Notes: a model not told the origin generated them from the letters alone. A stretch of 64,000 nt of DNA from Brachyhypopomus gauderio (GCF_052324685.1 NC_135211.1:10261914-10325913), one strand, 5' to 3'. Numbered from the stretch's first letter, positions 49,875 to 62,619 are shown. Made by a program: numbers and translations.

Positions 49875-52800
49875 CAGGGTTGTTCACAGTGGTGTGGTTT
49901 CTCAGGAACACCCTAGATCAGGGGTACTCAACTGGCGGACCGCGGTCTGGATCCGGACCCGAACGCAGTCCTGTCCGGACCCAATCTCATTCCTGATTAA
50001 CTGGATACGGACGCAAAAAAAACGTAGCATTTACTTCAGGGCTATTGAAAAAACACTCCGTCATGAGTGTTACGTTCACGCACCCCCCCCCCCCCCCCCG
50101 CTCAACAGGTATCTGCCAAAACTGGACCGCGGACAAATTTAGTTGAGTACGCCTGCCCTAGATGCTGAAGCACTGGGACGGAAGCCACAGGTGTGAATGG
50201 GCAGGGCCTCAAGTTCAGAGACCTGTTGAACACTTCCTCACTTTACTAGGCATGGCTTTGTTATTAGCAGGTGTGCAGGAGCCAGGCAGCCTACCTTCAG
50301 TATAAATATTATATACATTTAGAGCTTATGAGCAAGCCAGAAGCAACTGTGGTTAGGACTGATTCTCTGGAAGAGACATGGAAGAAACCCTGGGAGGGGC
50401 CAGACTTAAGGCAAACCCCGCCTCCTTTGGGCTCCACCGTGTTACGTCACCTGTGTGGTGCAGAGCCGAAACTGCGAGCTCTTGTGGCCACGCCTTGTCC
50501 TTCTTGTGTGGTTGGAAGAGGGCCAGGTCAGGGATTTCACCTCCAATGGGAATGCTGTAAAACTGGCCATTGGTTTTACTTCATAGAGAAAGAGGAAATG
50601 ACATGGGAGAGAGTGATGCACACGATCTCTCACCCAACACCCGACAGGTCACAGGGGCACTGCAGTGCTTCAATCAAAAAACAATCTAGGACTCTCAAGT
50701 GTCATTCATAAGGTTTTGGTCAACTAGAATTATCCACAGTTTTCTTAGGCTTGGATAGGTCTGTACCGGTTTACCAGAAATACCATCAAACTAGATGGTT
50801 AGATCTTACCTGTCAAAACAGTGACCTGTGACGGGGTCACAGTTCAAAGGGCATGTGCAGGGCTTGCAGCCCTCCGGTCCAAAGCCCCAGTGGGCAGGAA
50901 GGCAGCGACTACAACTCATGCCCCCAACCCCCGTCTTACAACGGCACTGCCCGCTTCTAGGGTGACACCACGGCCTCTCGCTGCTGCTCTGAACAGCGCC
51001 AACTGGGTCACACCAACAGCCTGCCAAAGAGAAGCACGCGGGCTGAGGAGGCGTGAGAAAACCAGCATCCTATTACGACCCCTTAATCTAACGCTCGGCT
51101 GACTACAGCACAATAGTCCTGCCCCCTTTGCATTACTGCCTAGGCTGCTCACTCTTCAAATGTTTCACCACAACAAGCAGAGTTGATCTGCTGGGTGAAC
51201 TATTCATTTGATCTCATGCGTGATCTCATGTGATAAGTCAAATCAGCAACAACATGTCCTCAGGTATCTGTCATTTGCCAGCCTACAGATTTGACACCCC
51301 TCCCCAATCCAGACTTACGTGTACAGGCCTGTGGGGAGTTGAGCGGTCTGGCCGCATGGCGATGGTATCCCGAGCGACAGCGATGGCACCTGCGGCCTGC
51401 CGTGTCGTGCTGGCAGTTGTCACAGACCCCGCCACTGAGCCCACCCGTGGAGCGCCATGCACTCGGGGAGAAGTGACAGCTGTGAGCATGCCCGTGACAC
51501 TCACACTCTACACATGGAGAGGGGACAGCTCTGAGCATGCCCGTGACACCCTACCGTGCTGGTGTTAAAGGGTGGAGTGTCCTGTTGGGAGTGCTTACTC
51601 TCACAGGGGTTGGGGTCTCCACTGCTCCCGTTAGCGGCCCTCCAGGGCCGGTCGTTGTAGAGTGGCATGCACCTCTCACAGTGGGCACCTGCTGTATGGT
51701 GAGTGCACACACACCTGCCCTGCACCTGTTCCCAACACAACCACGTTTACAGGTGTGCTACAGGAGAAACCGTCACCACAGAAGTCAGGCGGTAGCCGCG
51801 GAGCAAAACAGCATGCATGTATCTGAGCATGTATCTACAAGACATGCTAAGACTGAACAAATGTGATTAAGTACGGATTATATTCTGAACTTGTTTATTC
51901 AATTAAGCTGGTAATTATTACAACCTACAGTTGAATGTAAAACATACGGCAGCCTGTTAACTCCTGTTAACTGAGCGCACACTCGGATGCACACTTGATG
52001 CACACGTCACACCCAAACTTCCTCACACACACTCACTCACACAAATGCTCACTCACCACAATGCTGCTGTGCTGTGCGTCTCCTTCTTGTCCGACAGAAA
52101 CACAGTGCTCTGCATGTCCGTGACAGAGGCAGGTTCCTCGGGCCTCGAGCGAGTACATGGCATAGGGGCCAGGATCCACCTCAGGGGCTGAACTATGCAC
52201 CGACTGCTCAGGAACGGTAGGTAAGAACCTCTGGGTGTTCTCATGCTGGTATGGAGCACTGTGGTGCCCCCTAGAGGAGACGATTGTTGGGACGTGACAC
52301 AGCTGAGGCTTTAACAGTCGTATGCGTAGGTTAGTGAGGGACAGTATGGAAAGAGCTTCAGGGCTGTAGGGGTCCTCTATCATGCCTCTCTGACCCATGG
52401 ACCGGAATATGACCTACACACAGTCATAGTAATATAAACCTTTGGCATTTAGCATTATGTTCATTGGCACTTAGCATTATGTTCAACAGAATGGGGGTGT
52501 GTGCCCTATTTCACCAAACGTTTGATTGTTACATCAAAGGCTATAGAGGAGGCTTGTGCTGCTCCACAACAGAGCAGCAGTGTGAAAGACGTATACTGCA
52601 GTTCTAAGGGCACACTGCCTGCAGACTGACTGCATAATGCCACCTGAGGGCCACGGCTTGATGAAAAACGTCAGAATTGCTGAAAGAAAAGGAGTTGTGG
52701 AAGGTTTTGGGATGGCGTCAGTACCACAGTCCAGTATGGCAGAGGTCAAAAAGCATCTCTTCAAACTTTTAAACTGGGATATTCCACCCCAAGCCCTCAA

Positions 52801-53699
52801 AGGTCAGAGACACTATTCACTCTCCTTTTACTGATTTAGGTGTGATGACAAAGAAGGCAATCAATTGAACAGATCACTTTTTAACCATTTAACCACTGCT
52901 AGGATAAAGGGCTGGATTTAGTTCTGAGGATCAAATTTGTTCACCTGTCAAAGAGCTTTTATTAGTGTCATCACAAAGCCTTCTCTTGGAGATCCATTTC
53001 CCAGCCCAATTTAAACCCAACCCATGCTTAAACATGCTGGACCTAGCTCACATTCATACCAGCCTCACAGTCACCTGTTCCAGCAAATCAAGGACTTTAG
53101 AAGACTATAATCAGGCATAGCTAGACTAGACAGTTCAGTCAAGTCTTAACACTGATGCACTGTGGGCGTGGCCTATCCCCCCCTGCCTACCTCTCCTCCA
53201 GTGCACGGCGCAGCACTGGAATATCTGGATGTGCAGAGCGCCCCCTGCTGGCTGATGTCATCAGGCACCCCAAAAGTGGCGCTGCAGTTCACAGCAAACA
53301 ACTTCAGCATGTGCCAGGTCCGTCCGAAGTCCTGTGAGCGCTCCAGGCTCATGGCTGCTGGCCGCGGCGAGCGGAACACCATCACCACGTGGGTCAGGCA
53401 GAACAGGGCCTCCAGGTCTAGGCGGATCTCGTCCTCTCCCCATGCTGCTGCCCCCGACTCCCACCAGGTGTCAGGGTGGAGGAAGGGGTCATCTGCCATC
53501 AGTGCTGGAGGGTGGGGCTCATCCTGGCAGCGCAGCAGGTGGGGAGGACAGAGAAGGGAGGAGCTGTTGGAGCAGCAGGAAGACTGCGTGTGGAGAGCTC
53601 TGCCCCGGGCTAAGTTGCCCATAGCTGGGCTACAGGCATGGCCAGCACATCTTGAGGCTGGGAGAGGGAGAGAGAAAGAAGTGGTGTAAAACAAACAAG

Positions 53700-53754
<55 letters not shown>

Positions 53755-54414
53755 CTGACTGAACTGGAATAAAGCATGGTGGAGCAGGAAAGTTTACATT
53801 TTGCTACAGATGAAACACATTCGTTTTAAAATTCTTTAGAACTAGAATCCAGGCCTGCAATTGCACAGTGCTGTCTACACACTGATACTCTGTCAATGAA
53901 TAATGTATTCAGATGTATTCCCTGTTTCTCTGTTGGGGGTAGGCACGGTCCCCACAGCGACCCCCTCCCCCACGGGACCAGCACAAGACTGCATGTCAAA
54001 ACTGACCGCGCAATAGAGTATATTCCTGCGTATAGATAACGTCGATATGGTACAGCGCAAAAGAAATGTATTAAACGCTAAGTATCCTACAACTATTTCC
54101 GTTTGTGTCACTGACTGCGCAGTACTGAACCGGCTCCATATGCAACTACTGACCGGACAAAGCCCTGTACATTTGAAAAGCTTCAAACTTGGACATAAAG
54201 ACAGGAGTCAGCAATATTAGTATCGTGCTTGGCTCTGCATTAAAAGAGAACCGATGGTATAGACTCGTGGGGCTATGGTCAGAGACTAAAGCACCTGTCC
54301 ACGCGATGGCTCTCGGCACTCACCTTTCACGTCCCGCAGTAATCCAGGAAGCAGCATCGCTGCGCAGCACAAAACTAGTGTCGCAAATCGGAGACACGGC
54401 GAAGGTCGCTTCAT
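48387..54414 (-). CDS. ntn4: Netrin-4-type secreted laminin-related protein
   Basis: Ten exons, 5' to 3' on the minus strand: 54414-54324, 53657-53191, 52413-52057, 51725-51599, 51507-51319, 51020-50810, 50578-50451, 49816-49748, 48998-48828, 48523-48387; 1947 nt, 648 aa (human NTN4 628). Exon 1 is a signal peptide (MKRPSPCLRFATLVLCCAAM). Exons 2-3 form the laminin N-terminal domain (MGNLARGRAL, FRSPRPAAMSLERSQDFG, NCSATFG, YSSAAPCTGGE). Exons 3-6 carry laminin-type EGF modules (CERCMPLYNDRPW, GGVCDNCQHD). Exon 7 is a divergent linker, still ending ALHHTG. Exons 8-10 are the NTR domain (VLSAHDKGTH, SWTSRGCTCPVLNPG). The sequence fits netrin-4 better than netrin-1 or -3. Netrin-4 is a basement-membrane protein that binds laminin gamma chains and disrupts laminin networks. 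A second fish paralog cannot be excluded. Confidence 0.93.
49457..49690. repeat. 35-bp minisatellite in the netrin-4 gene
   Basis: About six to seven copies of GGTGAGACTTGGACACCTGT followed by GCCAGTCCCCAGAAG, 34-36 bp each. It lies in intron 8, beginning about 60 bases after the exon 8 donor. Confidence 0.95.
49838..49874. repeat. (CA)n microsatellite
   Basis: About 18 CA units, about 20 bases upstream (sense) of the netrin-4 exon 8 acceptor. Confidence 0.95.
49919..50155. mobile_element. Non-autonomous hAT element, CAGGGGTACTCAAC family, copy 2
   Basis: Begins CAGGGGTACTCAACTGG and ends AGTTGAGTACGCCTG, with the perfect 8-bp duplication CCCTAGAT at 49911-49918 and 50156-50163. It is 237 bp, in netrin-4 intron 7, related to 11757-12082 but in the opposite orientation, judged from the GTCCGGACCC and ACTCCGTCATGAGTGTTACG blocks. 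Confidence 0.92.
53701..53752. repeat. (AC)n microsatellite
   Basis: About 26 AC units in netrin-4 intron 1, about 45 bases upstream (sense) of the exon 2 acceptor. Confidence 0.97.
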
Positions 54415-56107
54415 ATTTAGGACTCTCGCGAGTGATGGCAAAGCAGTTCAAATGTGCATCGCCAGATAGATCCGCTTACAGTAGGCACTTCCAAAATCGC
54501 ATGTCCCAGTCAATGGTGCGTATCTCATCGAGGGCACGTTCATTGTCGAAATGAAGATACAGTCCACATAAAAAATTAATAAAGACCTCACAGTTTATGG
54601 TCAGACACGTCTAACTACCCGTTTTTTAAATCGTTTAATGAATTCACAAACTTCATCTAGGCTTTCATTTTACCGAATCTCCGGATCCTAAATGCACCTG
54701 TCAAAAGCATCGACGGAAAACCGTTTTAATTCGTTGACTGTCGCCTCCTCGCATTCAAAGCAGTCGCTTCTTGGTCATTCGGTGTCTGGACAATTCAGTC
54801 ATTTTAATATGTTCATCGAAATTAAAGAAACGTATTAAGCGTTAACCCGTCTGTGTTCCTCTCGCTGTACTGTCCTCTCCCAAGAGAAGACCGCTGACCT
54901 CCTCAGTGCTCCAACATCTGAAGGGAACAAACAGCGCGTGCATTGTCGCGTGCCGAGTGCCCCGCCGTGGATAACCCGGAGCGGTGCGGTTGCTGTCCGA
55001 ACCGTCTGCACCACATTTGTGGCAGCACACACTTCCACGCGCGTTAATGTGAACCAGCAGCTCGTTGGATTCCAAATGTACCAGTTCTCACCGAGAGCGC
55101 ACAAACCTTGCCTGGAAATTACTTTACATCACATATCTTCATTTGGTATTATGCATTGTTCTGATGCCAGTAAATAAAAACCTCTGTGTGACAATATCTT
55201 AAGGCTCTCTTCTTTGTTCCAAGCCATGGTTTGGAAAGGAGGTTGCCTGCCTAAGTGAACCAGGGCGCTGCTTCGGGCGATGGAAACTACCGCTTCAAAA
55301 TAGAGTGCATGTTAAACGTTCTTCTTTAGCCCGCAGTGTTAATGAAGCAGTAAAGCATCGCGGAAGGGCAGAATGATCAGTGCCACGACACCTGGAATAA
55401 TTAAGGTTTGTTGGTTGAACAGGTCTTAGTTTTTCTAGTAAAATCAATCTTCTATAAAACATTTTAAAAAACAAAGTAGCCTACTTTGATTTATGCTGAA
55501 GACACACCAAAGGGGTCTCACCACACACTACACATTCTGTGGTTCAACAGGTTTTTATGGTGACACTTAAAAGAAAGAGCCACAGAATATTCTAGTAACA
55601 ACACATCAAAGCTGTTACACCCGATGGCCTACATATGCACAGAATGAGAGTGAGGTTTGAGCCTCAGTGAGGTTTGATCTTTTCTTTTGTAATTCAAGCG
55701 TTCAGATGCCTTTCATAATTAAAATGGTTTCCCGGACACAAACACAAAAAAAGACTTTGTTTAAAACATTTTGTTCTGACGTCTTTGTTATTGTCAGTTT
55801 TTGATCTCTAAAAGAATTTTAGTCCTTAAGATAGACGTTTTAGACAAGCTAGCGCTAGCGAGGGCCAATGCCTTTTCTTTAAGTGGACAGTTTGGGAGGT
55901 TTTACAGAAGTTTCACTTTGTAAAACTATATAAAACTATTTTAAAAAGTGATATAAAATAAGCAGAACATGATGTGGACTCCATATCAAAGCTTTCGGTT
56001 CTCTTTCTTTTATCAAATTTGGCATCCCTTTTGTTTCATGTTTGAAACCTTTCTTCACTTCTCAACCTGCTCTGCATTCATTTCTTCTGTTATCATCTTG
56101 TTATTCT
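54415..56107. other. Netrin-4 upstream region
   Basis: Presumed 5' UTR and promoter of the minus-strand netrin gene; moderately CpG-containing at about 54300-55050. No coding exon recognised. Confidence 0.4.
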
Positions 56108-56206
56108 GGTCTCCATACCAGGTCTCAATATTAGGTCTCAATACCAGGTCTCAATATTAGGTCTCAATACCAGGTCTCAATTCCAGGTCCCAATACCAGG
56201 TATTGG
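56108..56206. repeat. Short tandem repeat, AGGTCTCAATA units
   Basis: About seven copies of a 13-bp-type unit, alternating CCAGGTCTCAATA and TTAGGTCTCAATA, so the effective period is about 26 bp. Confidence 0.85.
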
Positions 56207-56294
56207 AACAGAAAATATAAATGTCTGCAAAATGTACTTACATTGTGCAAACTTCTGCTGGTGGTGAGCACTAACAGAGAGGTACTCATGAATT

Positions 56295-56297
<3 letters not shown>

Positions 56298-56351
<54 letters not shown>
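56298..56351. repeat. (TG)n microsatellite
   Basis: About 26 TG units in intergenic DNA. Confidence 0.97.
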
Positions 56352-56354
<3 letters not shown>

Positions 56355-57397
56355 TGTCTAATTTTCTGTTAGACTATCACTTTTGCATGAATACACATTA
56401 GATTAATTTGTATGCAACCAGTTATATGATTCAGACACATTAGGTGCCTATATACCTGGCATACCTTTAATTTACTACCTGAGGCTCCCAAAACAATTCA
56501 TACCCTAATTTAAACATGTTTTTGGATTGTTTTCTGGCAATTGTCTTGATGGTTGGGTGTCTTTTCATCAGATAAAGCACATTAAAGAGTAGTTCTAAAA
56601 TAAAACACATGTGCATACCAGTGTAGCATCTCCTCCTTGTGCTTTGAGTCATAGGCACATAAAAAAGTGAATCTAACCAGCTGCAATTATCTAAAATTTA
56701 ATGCAAATTAAACAGCTCCAGTCAGGCCTCATGCAGTAACAATCTTCAGCAGCTCATTGTGAGAGTGGTAAAGGTGAAAACAGTGTGGTCCTGCACCTAC
56801 AAGTGACTGCCATATTTCTCAGGGGTCTCGGAAGTCAAATCAATGGGCCCACCTGTGTGTTTATGGAATGTCCTTGCTCATCTTTGTTCTAATCTCCAGA
56901 TGTCCTCAGACTGGCTATTTCTAGTGGCTCCTTGCTGGGTGGGGAGTAAATTCCAACCAGACCAGGGCAGTTGGGGGCATCTGCGGCTACTACCTGTCCT
57001 CATGATCTCACCCCTTATTCCTGCCTTGCCTTGTGTGTGAAGCTTCAGTGAGGAATTGCTGGAACAGTGCCCCAGTCATTTTATAGCGAGCTGTGAAGTA
57101 AGCATCAAGGAGACACAGACCAGCTGATATAGTACATACAACAAAATTTTGTTACTTTTTGAAAATTTCCAGTGTTTTTGGTTGAAGAAGCAAGATTGGA
57201 CAAGAGTGTCTCTGTCAGTGTTCTGTATTTGTTGGTGTCATTCATTTATATTCCATCATTTTTGTATTTATATATAAAATAAAAAAAAATGTAATTAGGT
57301 AAACACATTTCGGCATGTGATCCCCAGAGCACACAACAAGTTTGTGTGTCTGCATGTGTTTGTGTGTATATGAGTTCATGTAGATATTTTTCATGTA

Positions 57398-57516
57398 GTG
57401 TGTGTGTGTGTATGTGTGTGTGTGTGTGAGTGTATGTGTGTGAGTGAGTGTGTGCATGTGCGTGTGAATGGTGTGCATGCATGCATGTGTGTGTGTGTGC
57501 ATGTGCATGTGAATGA

Positions 57517-57559
<43 letters not shown>

Positions 57560-57738
57560 ACCCTTACGAATCTATTTTTGTTCATAAGGATTCTAGTGAA
57601 CTGCTTTGATCTAAGGAGAATGAATGACACAGATTAAGTTGTCAAACTGGTCACTATTGATGGAGTCCAGATGAACCACTGTGACAGACTGGTGCCCCTG
57701 TGAAACATGCAGGCAAATTGCCAAAGACATTTAGTGCA

Positions 57739-57797
<59 letters not shown>

Positions 57798-58004
57798 CGT
57801 GCGTGCGTGTGTGTGTGTGTGTGTGTGTACGTGTGTGTGTGTGCGTGTTTGCATGTCTGTCCTTCACAGACAAAGCCATCCCCTGACTGAAAATCATACA
57901 TCCGCTGCATGGAGCAAGAAGGGATCACACACGTATTCACACACACATGCACACACATATGCACACACACACACACATATGCACACACATATGCACACAC
58001 ATAT

Positions 58005-58058
<54 letters not shown>
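57398..58058. repeat. Cluster of TG tracts followed by CA tracts
   Basis: Interrupted (TG)n at 57398-57556 and 57740-57850, then (CA)n at about 57935-58058 with TATGCACACACA units. The strand switch from TG to CA creates complementary arms about 90 bp apart. Open frames here are artefacts. Confidence 0.95.
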
Positions 58059-60030
58059 TAGGGCCATTAACGTGACTCTGCCCCACAGGGTCAGACCCAT
58101 AACATCCTCCTCATTCCACTATCCCATTCCACCCCCTACCCCCCCCCCCCCCCCTCCCCCAAAGCACTGCTGCTTTGTAAGGTCTGGAGCTTTCTTTCAC
58201 TCATAAACAACAAAGAATATTAATGTTTTGTCTGTCATGGTTCTGATAATGACATTTCACCTCTGAACTAGGACAGGTGATGGTCATATACCACACCTGG
58301 GTTACTAACATTCAACTGAGGCTCAAAGGAATGGTTTGAGTAGTGTGTTTACTTTGCACATGGAACTGATTAGCTAATGGTTATGGAGCAGAGAAGTCCA
58401 TATCACATTTGTCAGCTTATGAATTGCTTGGTATAAACAAGTACAGAGGGAGGCTGACATTTATTTGAGCTAGAATTAGAGCACAACGCCCCTTTGATAT
58501 TTCAAAGAGTGCTAGCATGTTTTGGACTTCAATACTAACCACTTGTAAAACTGAACTGGTTTACTGACACTGACTGACTCACTTCAGTTGCCATTGGTTA
58601 CTTTTATGGAACTTGTATTAATAAAGTGCAATGGCAATTATATGAATATGGAAATAATGACCCTAACCTAACCCTAACAATAACCTGGGTATTCTCCCAC
58701 TCCATTTGAGTTACTCACTACAGCGCCGTGTGTGATTTTCACTAGTGGCATCCTTTGAAGCATGTTGTACCAAACTCGGTGTACTAATGTATATACATTT
58801 ATTTAGGATGACATACTTATGTATATGACACAGATCAGGACACTATTACAAAACTTGGGGGACATTGGTTTAGGTTGGTTTAGGTCCTCACACATGGTTG
58901 GTTTAGGTTGGTTTAGGTCCTCACACACTGTGTTTTCTATCCCGTTTGTGAGATCAGGTGAAGTGCATGGAAAGCACTATATGGCCAAAACGTGTGGAGT
59001 TCAGGGGCCCTTCACAGTGAGAAGATTCTGCTTCCCACACAACCCCAGCACCCACCAACAAAAACAGCCCACATCTGGGGTTCATGAGTGACTAAAGTTA
59101 GCAGCACATGTTGCTCTCATTACTGTAAAATAGGAGCCACACTCACACAGCCGTGACCTCCACAGCGCACTGTAAACGCGACAAACCCACCGGGCTGGAG
59201 GAGAATGTGCTCCATGTGAGTATCAGGACGCCAGAGATGGAAACTGCACAAACATGCAGTTGTGCATGCACGTGTGTTTATGTGGTTTTGTGTGCACATA
59301 GTTTGCTATTTGTTTAATGGAGATAGAGTGAGTTTCTGCTGAAAGGCAGAACAAGCCAAACGGTAAAAAAGTAGGGAGGTGATGAGAGTCATTACAACTT
59401 TGTCCTGAAGTATGGTGTCTTGATTCAGTGGCCCATGTACTTCTTATCAACAGGGCCAAATACCTGTCAGCAATTAATGACTAGCAGCCCTGGCCTGGTG
59501 CCCTGCTGGAACTCTACAGAACATAGCTTGAATAATGCCCTCCCAGTGCCCTGCCTCTCTCAGTCTCTGCAAACAACACATATCTGCCTGGAGAGATATG
59601 GCCATCATGCCCTGATAAGACACTGAAGTGCAATTTTGAAAAAATCAAAACCCTAACCCTAGGCATCAATGAAGATGAATGAAAACCTTAAATAAATGTA
59701 GCAGAACAAAGTCATGACTTTGATGATTACTGTATGGGTACAGCACATATCTGTGTGTGTAATTACTGCATGTATACAGTACATTACTGCATGTGTACAG
59801 TACATTGCTGTATGTGTAATTACTTCTTGTAGCTTTGTACTTCTGCAGCTTTGTGTGTAATAGACATTTAGCAGCCAGTAGCAGTTACACAATACAAAAA
59901 CAATGACGTATATAATACAGTATATAAAATATAAAACTATATATGTACACTAAAGTGGCAATAGTGTCCAGCAGTGCAGATATATGGTACTGTGATGAAT
60001 GTGATAAAAAAAACTGTGCTTAAAACATAA
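58059..60030. other. Intergenic, nothing recognised
   Basis: Contains a poly-C run at about 58140-58154 and a small duplication of GGTTGGTTTAGGTCCTCACA near 58870-58925. No gene supported. Confidence 0.4.
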
Positions 60031-60800
60031 GGGATAACATAAGGATCTCCTGAGTCTGTCTGTAGAGCAGCTCTGTGACAGGAACCTGCCACTGAACTTA
60101 CTTCATTGGTCCATAATGATGGTGTGCAGTGGGTGATCATCATCCATGATGGGGGGCAGTTTGTGCAGTGTCCTTCTCTCTGCCACCGTAAGTCTAGCTC
60201 CATATCAATCACGAACCCTGCACTCCTGACCAGCTTGTCCAGACACATCTCGTCTCTCTTTTTCATGCTTCCTCCCCAGCACACCACAGCACAGAAAAAA
60301 CAGCTGGATACCACAGCCTGATCGAACATCTGCAGTAGCTTCCTACAGATGTTGAAGGATCCCAGCCTCCTCAGAAAGTCTCTGCCCCTTTCTGTACAGG
60401 ATGTCTGTGTTGGCTGACCAGTCCAGTTTATCATCCAGGTGTAGTCTGAGATACCTGTAGGCCTTAACCATCTCCACATCAACCCCCTCAATAGAAACAG
60501 CCTGCTTGAGTGGCCTGGCCCTGCGGGAGTCCACCACCATCTCTTTGGAGGTGTCCATCAGCAGGTTGTTCCTATTGCACCAAGCCACAAAGTCGTCCAC
60601 TAGCATCCTCTCCAGCTTGTCTCTCAGTTGGAGGGGCTGAATGGTGTTGAAGGCACTGGAAAAATCGAAGAACACGATTCTTACAGCACTGCCCCCACTG
60701 TCCATATGAGAGTGGGTCCGGTGGAGAAAGTACAGCATGGCATTCTCCACTGCCACTTTCTCCCTGTAGGCAAACTGCAGGGAGTCCATTGCATGTTATG
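60030..60800 (-). mobile_element. LINE reverse-transcriptase remnant
   Basis: On the minus strand, 60789-60343 encodes SLQFAYREKVAVENAML and VFFDFSSAFNTIQP, matching the reverse-transcriptase region of CR1/L2-like fish LINEs, then VDDFVAWCNRNNLLMDTSKE. A frameshift near 60350-60490 leads to the C-terminal part (CAVVCWGGSMKKRDEMCLDKLVRSAG). The catalytic YADD segment is deleted between TIQP..LERM and LVDDFVAW. A dead copy. Confidence 0.88.
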
Positions 60801-62619
60801 TTCCTCTGGTCTGGACATAACAAGGATCCAAGGACGTAAGTGTAATTGCAACATTTCCATTCTAGCTATTGGTCAACTATAATGCTATACTTATATACAC
60901 TGTGGCCTACCAAGGCACTGTTTCACTGTTTCATGTCACCTTCATTTTTCTGCTTCAGTTACTGGGAGCCCTAATGGTCTCTCGTCTTTTGCTCCTTTGA
61001 AGTGCTGGGAGTTGCAAGTTGCACTCAACGTCAAAAAAAATAAAATAAAAAACTCAGTGCTTTGTGTTGAATTTCACACAAATACTTGACCTTTGCACTT
61101 GGCTGACATTGACCTTAGACACTGTCAACGGAAGACTTTTGAGCTTTGACAAGCGAAGCAGCAGACTCGAGCCTCACTGAGCATGTTTGGGACAATGTCC
61201 AGGAGGAAGATGATGAGTGAGATATTGGGTTATAGGTGTGTGATGCCTGTGATCTCCTCTGAAAGCTGAATTCCTTGACCTTTTAACTTTAAAGTGAAGG
61301 CATTACTCTTTGGAGGTCCCTGTATATCAGCCTCCAGAAACGCTTTCATGGCAAAAATGGCAGGGGAGGAAGAACCCAGTGGACATTCCAGAATGTGTAT
61401 TAATGATATTAGACCTATAAACCTTTAAATGTTCATATTATTACTGTTCATTTAAAGCACAAACTTCCCACCGAAAAAAAAATTTAAATATTAGTATGGA
61501 ACGTGGATATTGATAGCGACTCTACTTATATTGATACTGATATAGTTAGTTATTCAAGAATAGATAAACCTTGCCCTGTGTGCCGTGCCTGTGTTTTGAT
61601 ACCCAAACAAAACATGTCCGCTGATCCTGTTCCCCCCGCTGCTTTGACAATGGTCCTACCCTAACGACCGTTGCGCGTCCTGCAGTACCTCTTCGAAACG
61701 GAGATTTCAAGAAGACCGAAAAGTTCCCCAGATACGTTAACTAATTTATTTGCGGATGAAAAGAGGTATGCTTTCAGTAAACTCGGGGAAATACAGTAAC
61801 GCTTAATTTTACATGTGTACTAGTTTAAAAATGTGTACAACTTTCTCTACAAAAAATCTGCTAATTATAGAGAAAGTTTAATAGTTCATAGTGTAACTTT
61901 TTTCATAGGTAGGTTAGTTAGGTTAGCTAGTTAACTTAGTTATATTTGCTAGCGTGCATACTAGCTTCCCATACTCATAAGACAGGAACGAATTTGGCAG
62001 CGAATTTGACGTACTGCATAACCCAGTTTTAGGACTGGTAGTATTTAGTTACGCTATCCTAATTAGAGGGCTTTAAAAGCCTCTGTTGTCCCTTTCTTCT
62101 TCCGCGTCTTCAACACATTTGTGAAATTAATACAATCCGAACCGCTTAACGTTAAAGCTGCGTTTCGGAGGTCTCGGCTGACTTGTGCCATGTGTTTTTG
62201 GAGTCGATTTGTAGTTTAAAAGTTTAAAAATGTATCCTTAAACCTTCACCTAGAAGCTCCATTCAAATTTTAAATGGTAGAGACACGTCTCTCTTCTGGC
62301 ACGCCAAAACATCTCATCATTTTAATTAAATTAATCGATTAGTTTTAGAGTTATGAGCATTTGGTTGGCACCAAAATTGACTCCCATGTAGATTTCCCAA
62401 GATCAGAATAGGCTTTTTCACAGTTTGTTCCTGTGTTTGTCATAAATCAGACATTTGTGTGTCAAAACACACAAATATAAAAACATTATCGTCAAGGCAT
62501 CCTCTCTCACACAATCTCTTCCATTAATCTCCTGATCTATGACAGTTTGTTTGGAGGGTGCACATCGGACTCAAGCAAGGCTTCTCCACTAAGAGAAGCA
62601 GTGACAGTTATTACACAGA
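60801..62619. promoter_or_regulatory. Intergenic, possible promoter of a right-hand gene
   Basis: A GCTAGC-type word cluster at about 61905-61975 follows a candidate non-coding exon end, AAAAGAG/GTATGC, near 61770. It resembles the arrangement at CHCHD4. No coding exon seen here; the promoter reading is speculative. Confidence 0.25.

Noticed and set aside
50442-50633. 63-codon minus-strand frame reading through the netrin exon 7 region
   Set aside because: It is in a different frame from the phase forced by exons 6 and 8; the phased reading matches netrin-4.
53162-53689. 175-codon plus-strand open frame
   Set aside because: Opposite-strand shadow of netrin-4 exon 2, whose protein matches the laminin N-terminal family.
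54835-55104. 89-codon minus-strand open frame upstream of netrin-4
   Set aside because: No domain, no suitable splice connection to the netrin start; likely 5' flank.
57242-58206. Cys/Val- and His/Thr-rich open frames
   Set aside because: Translations of TG/CA microsatellites.
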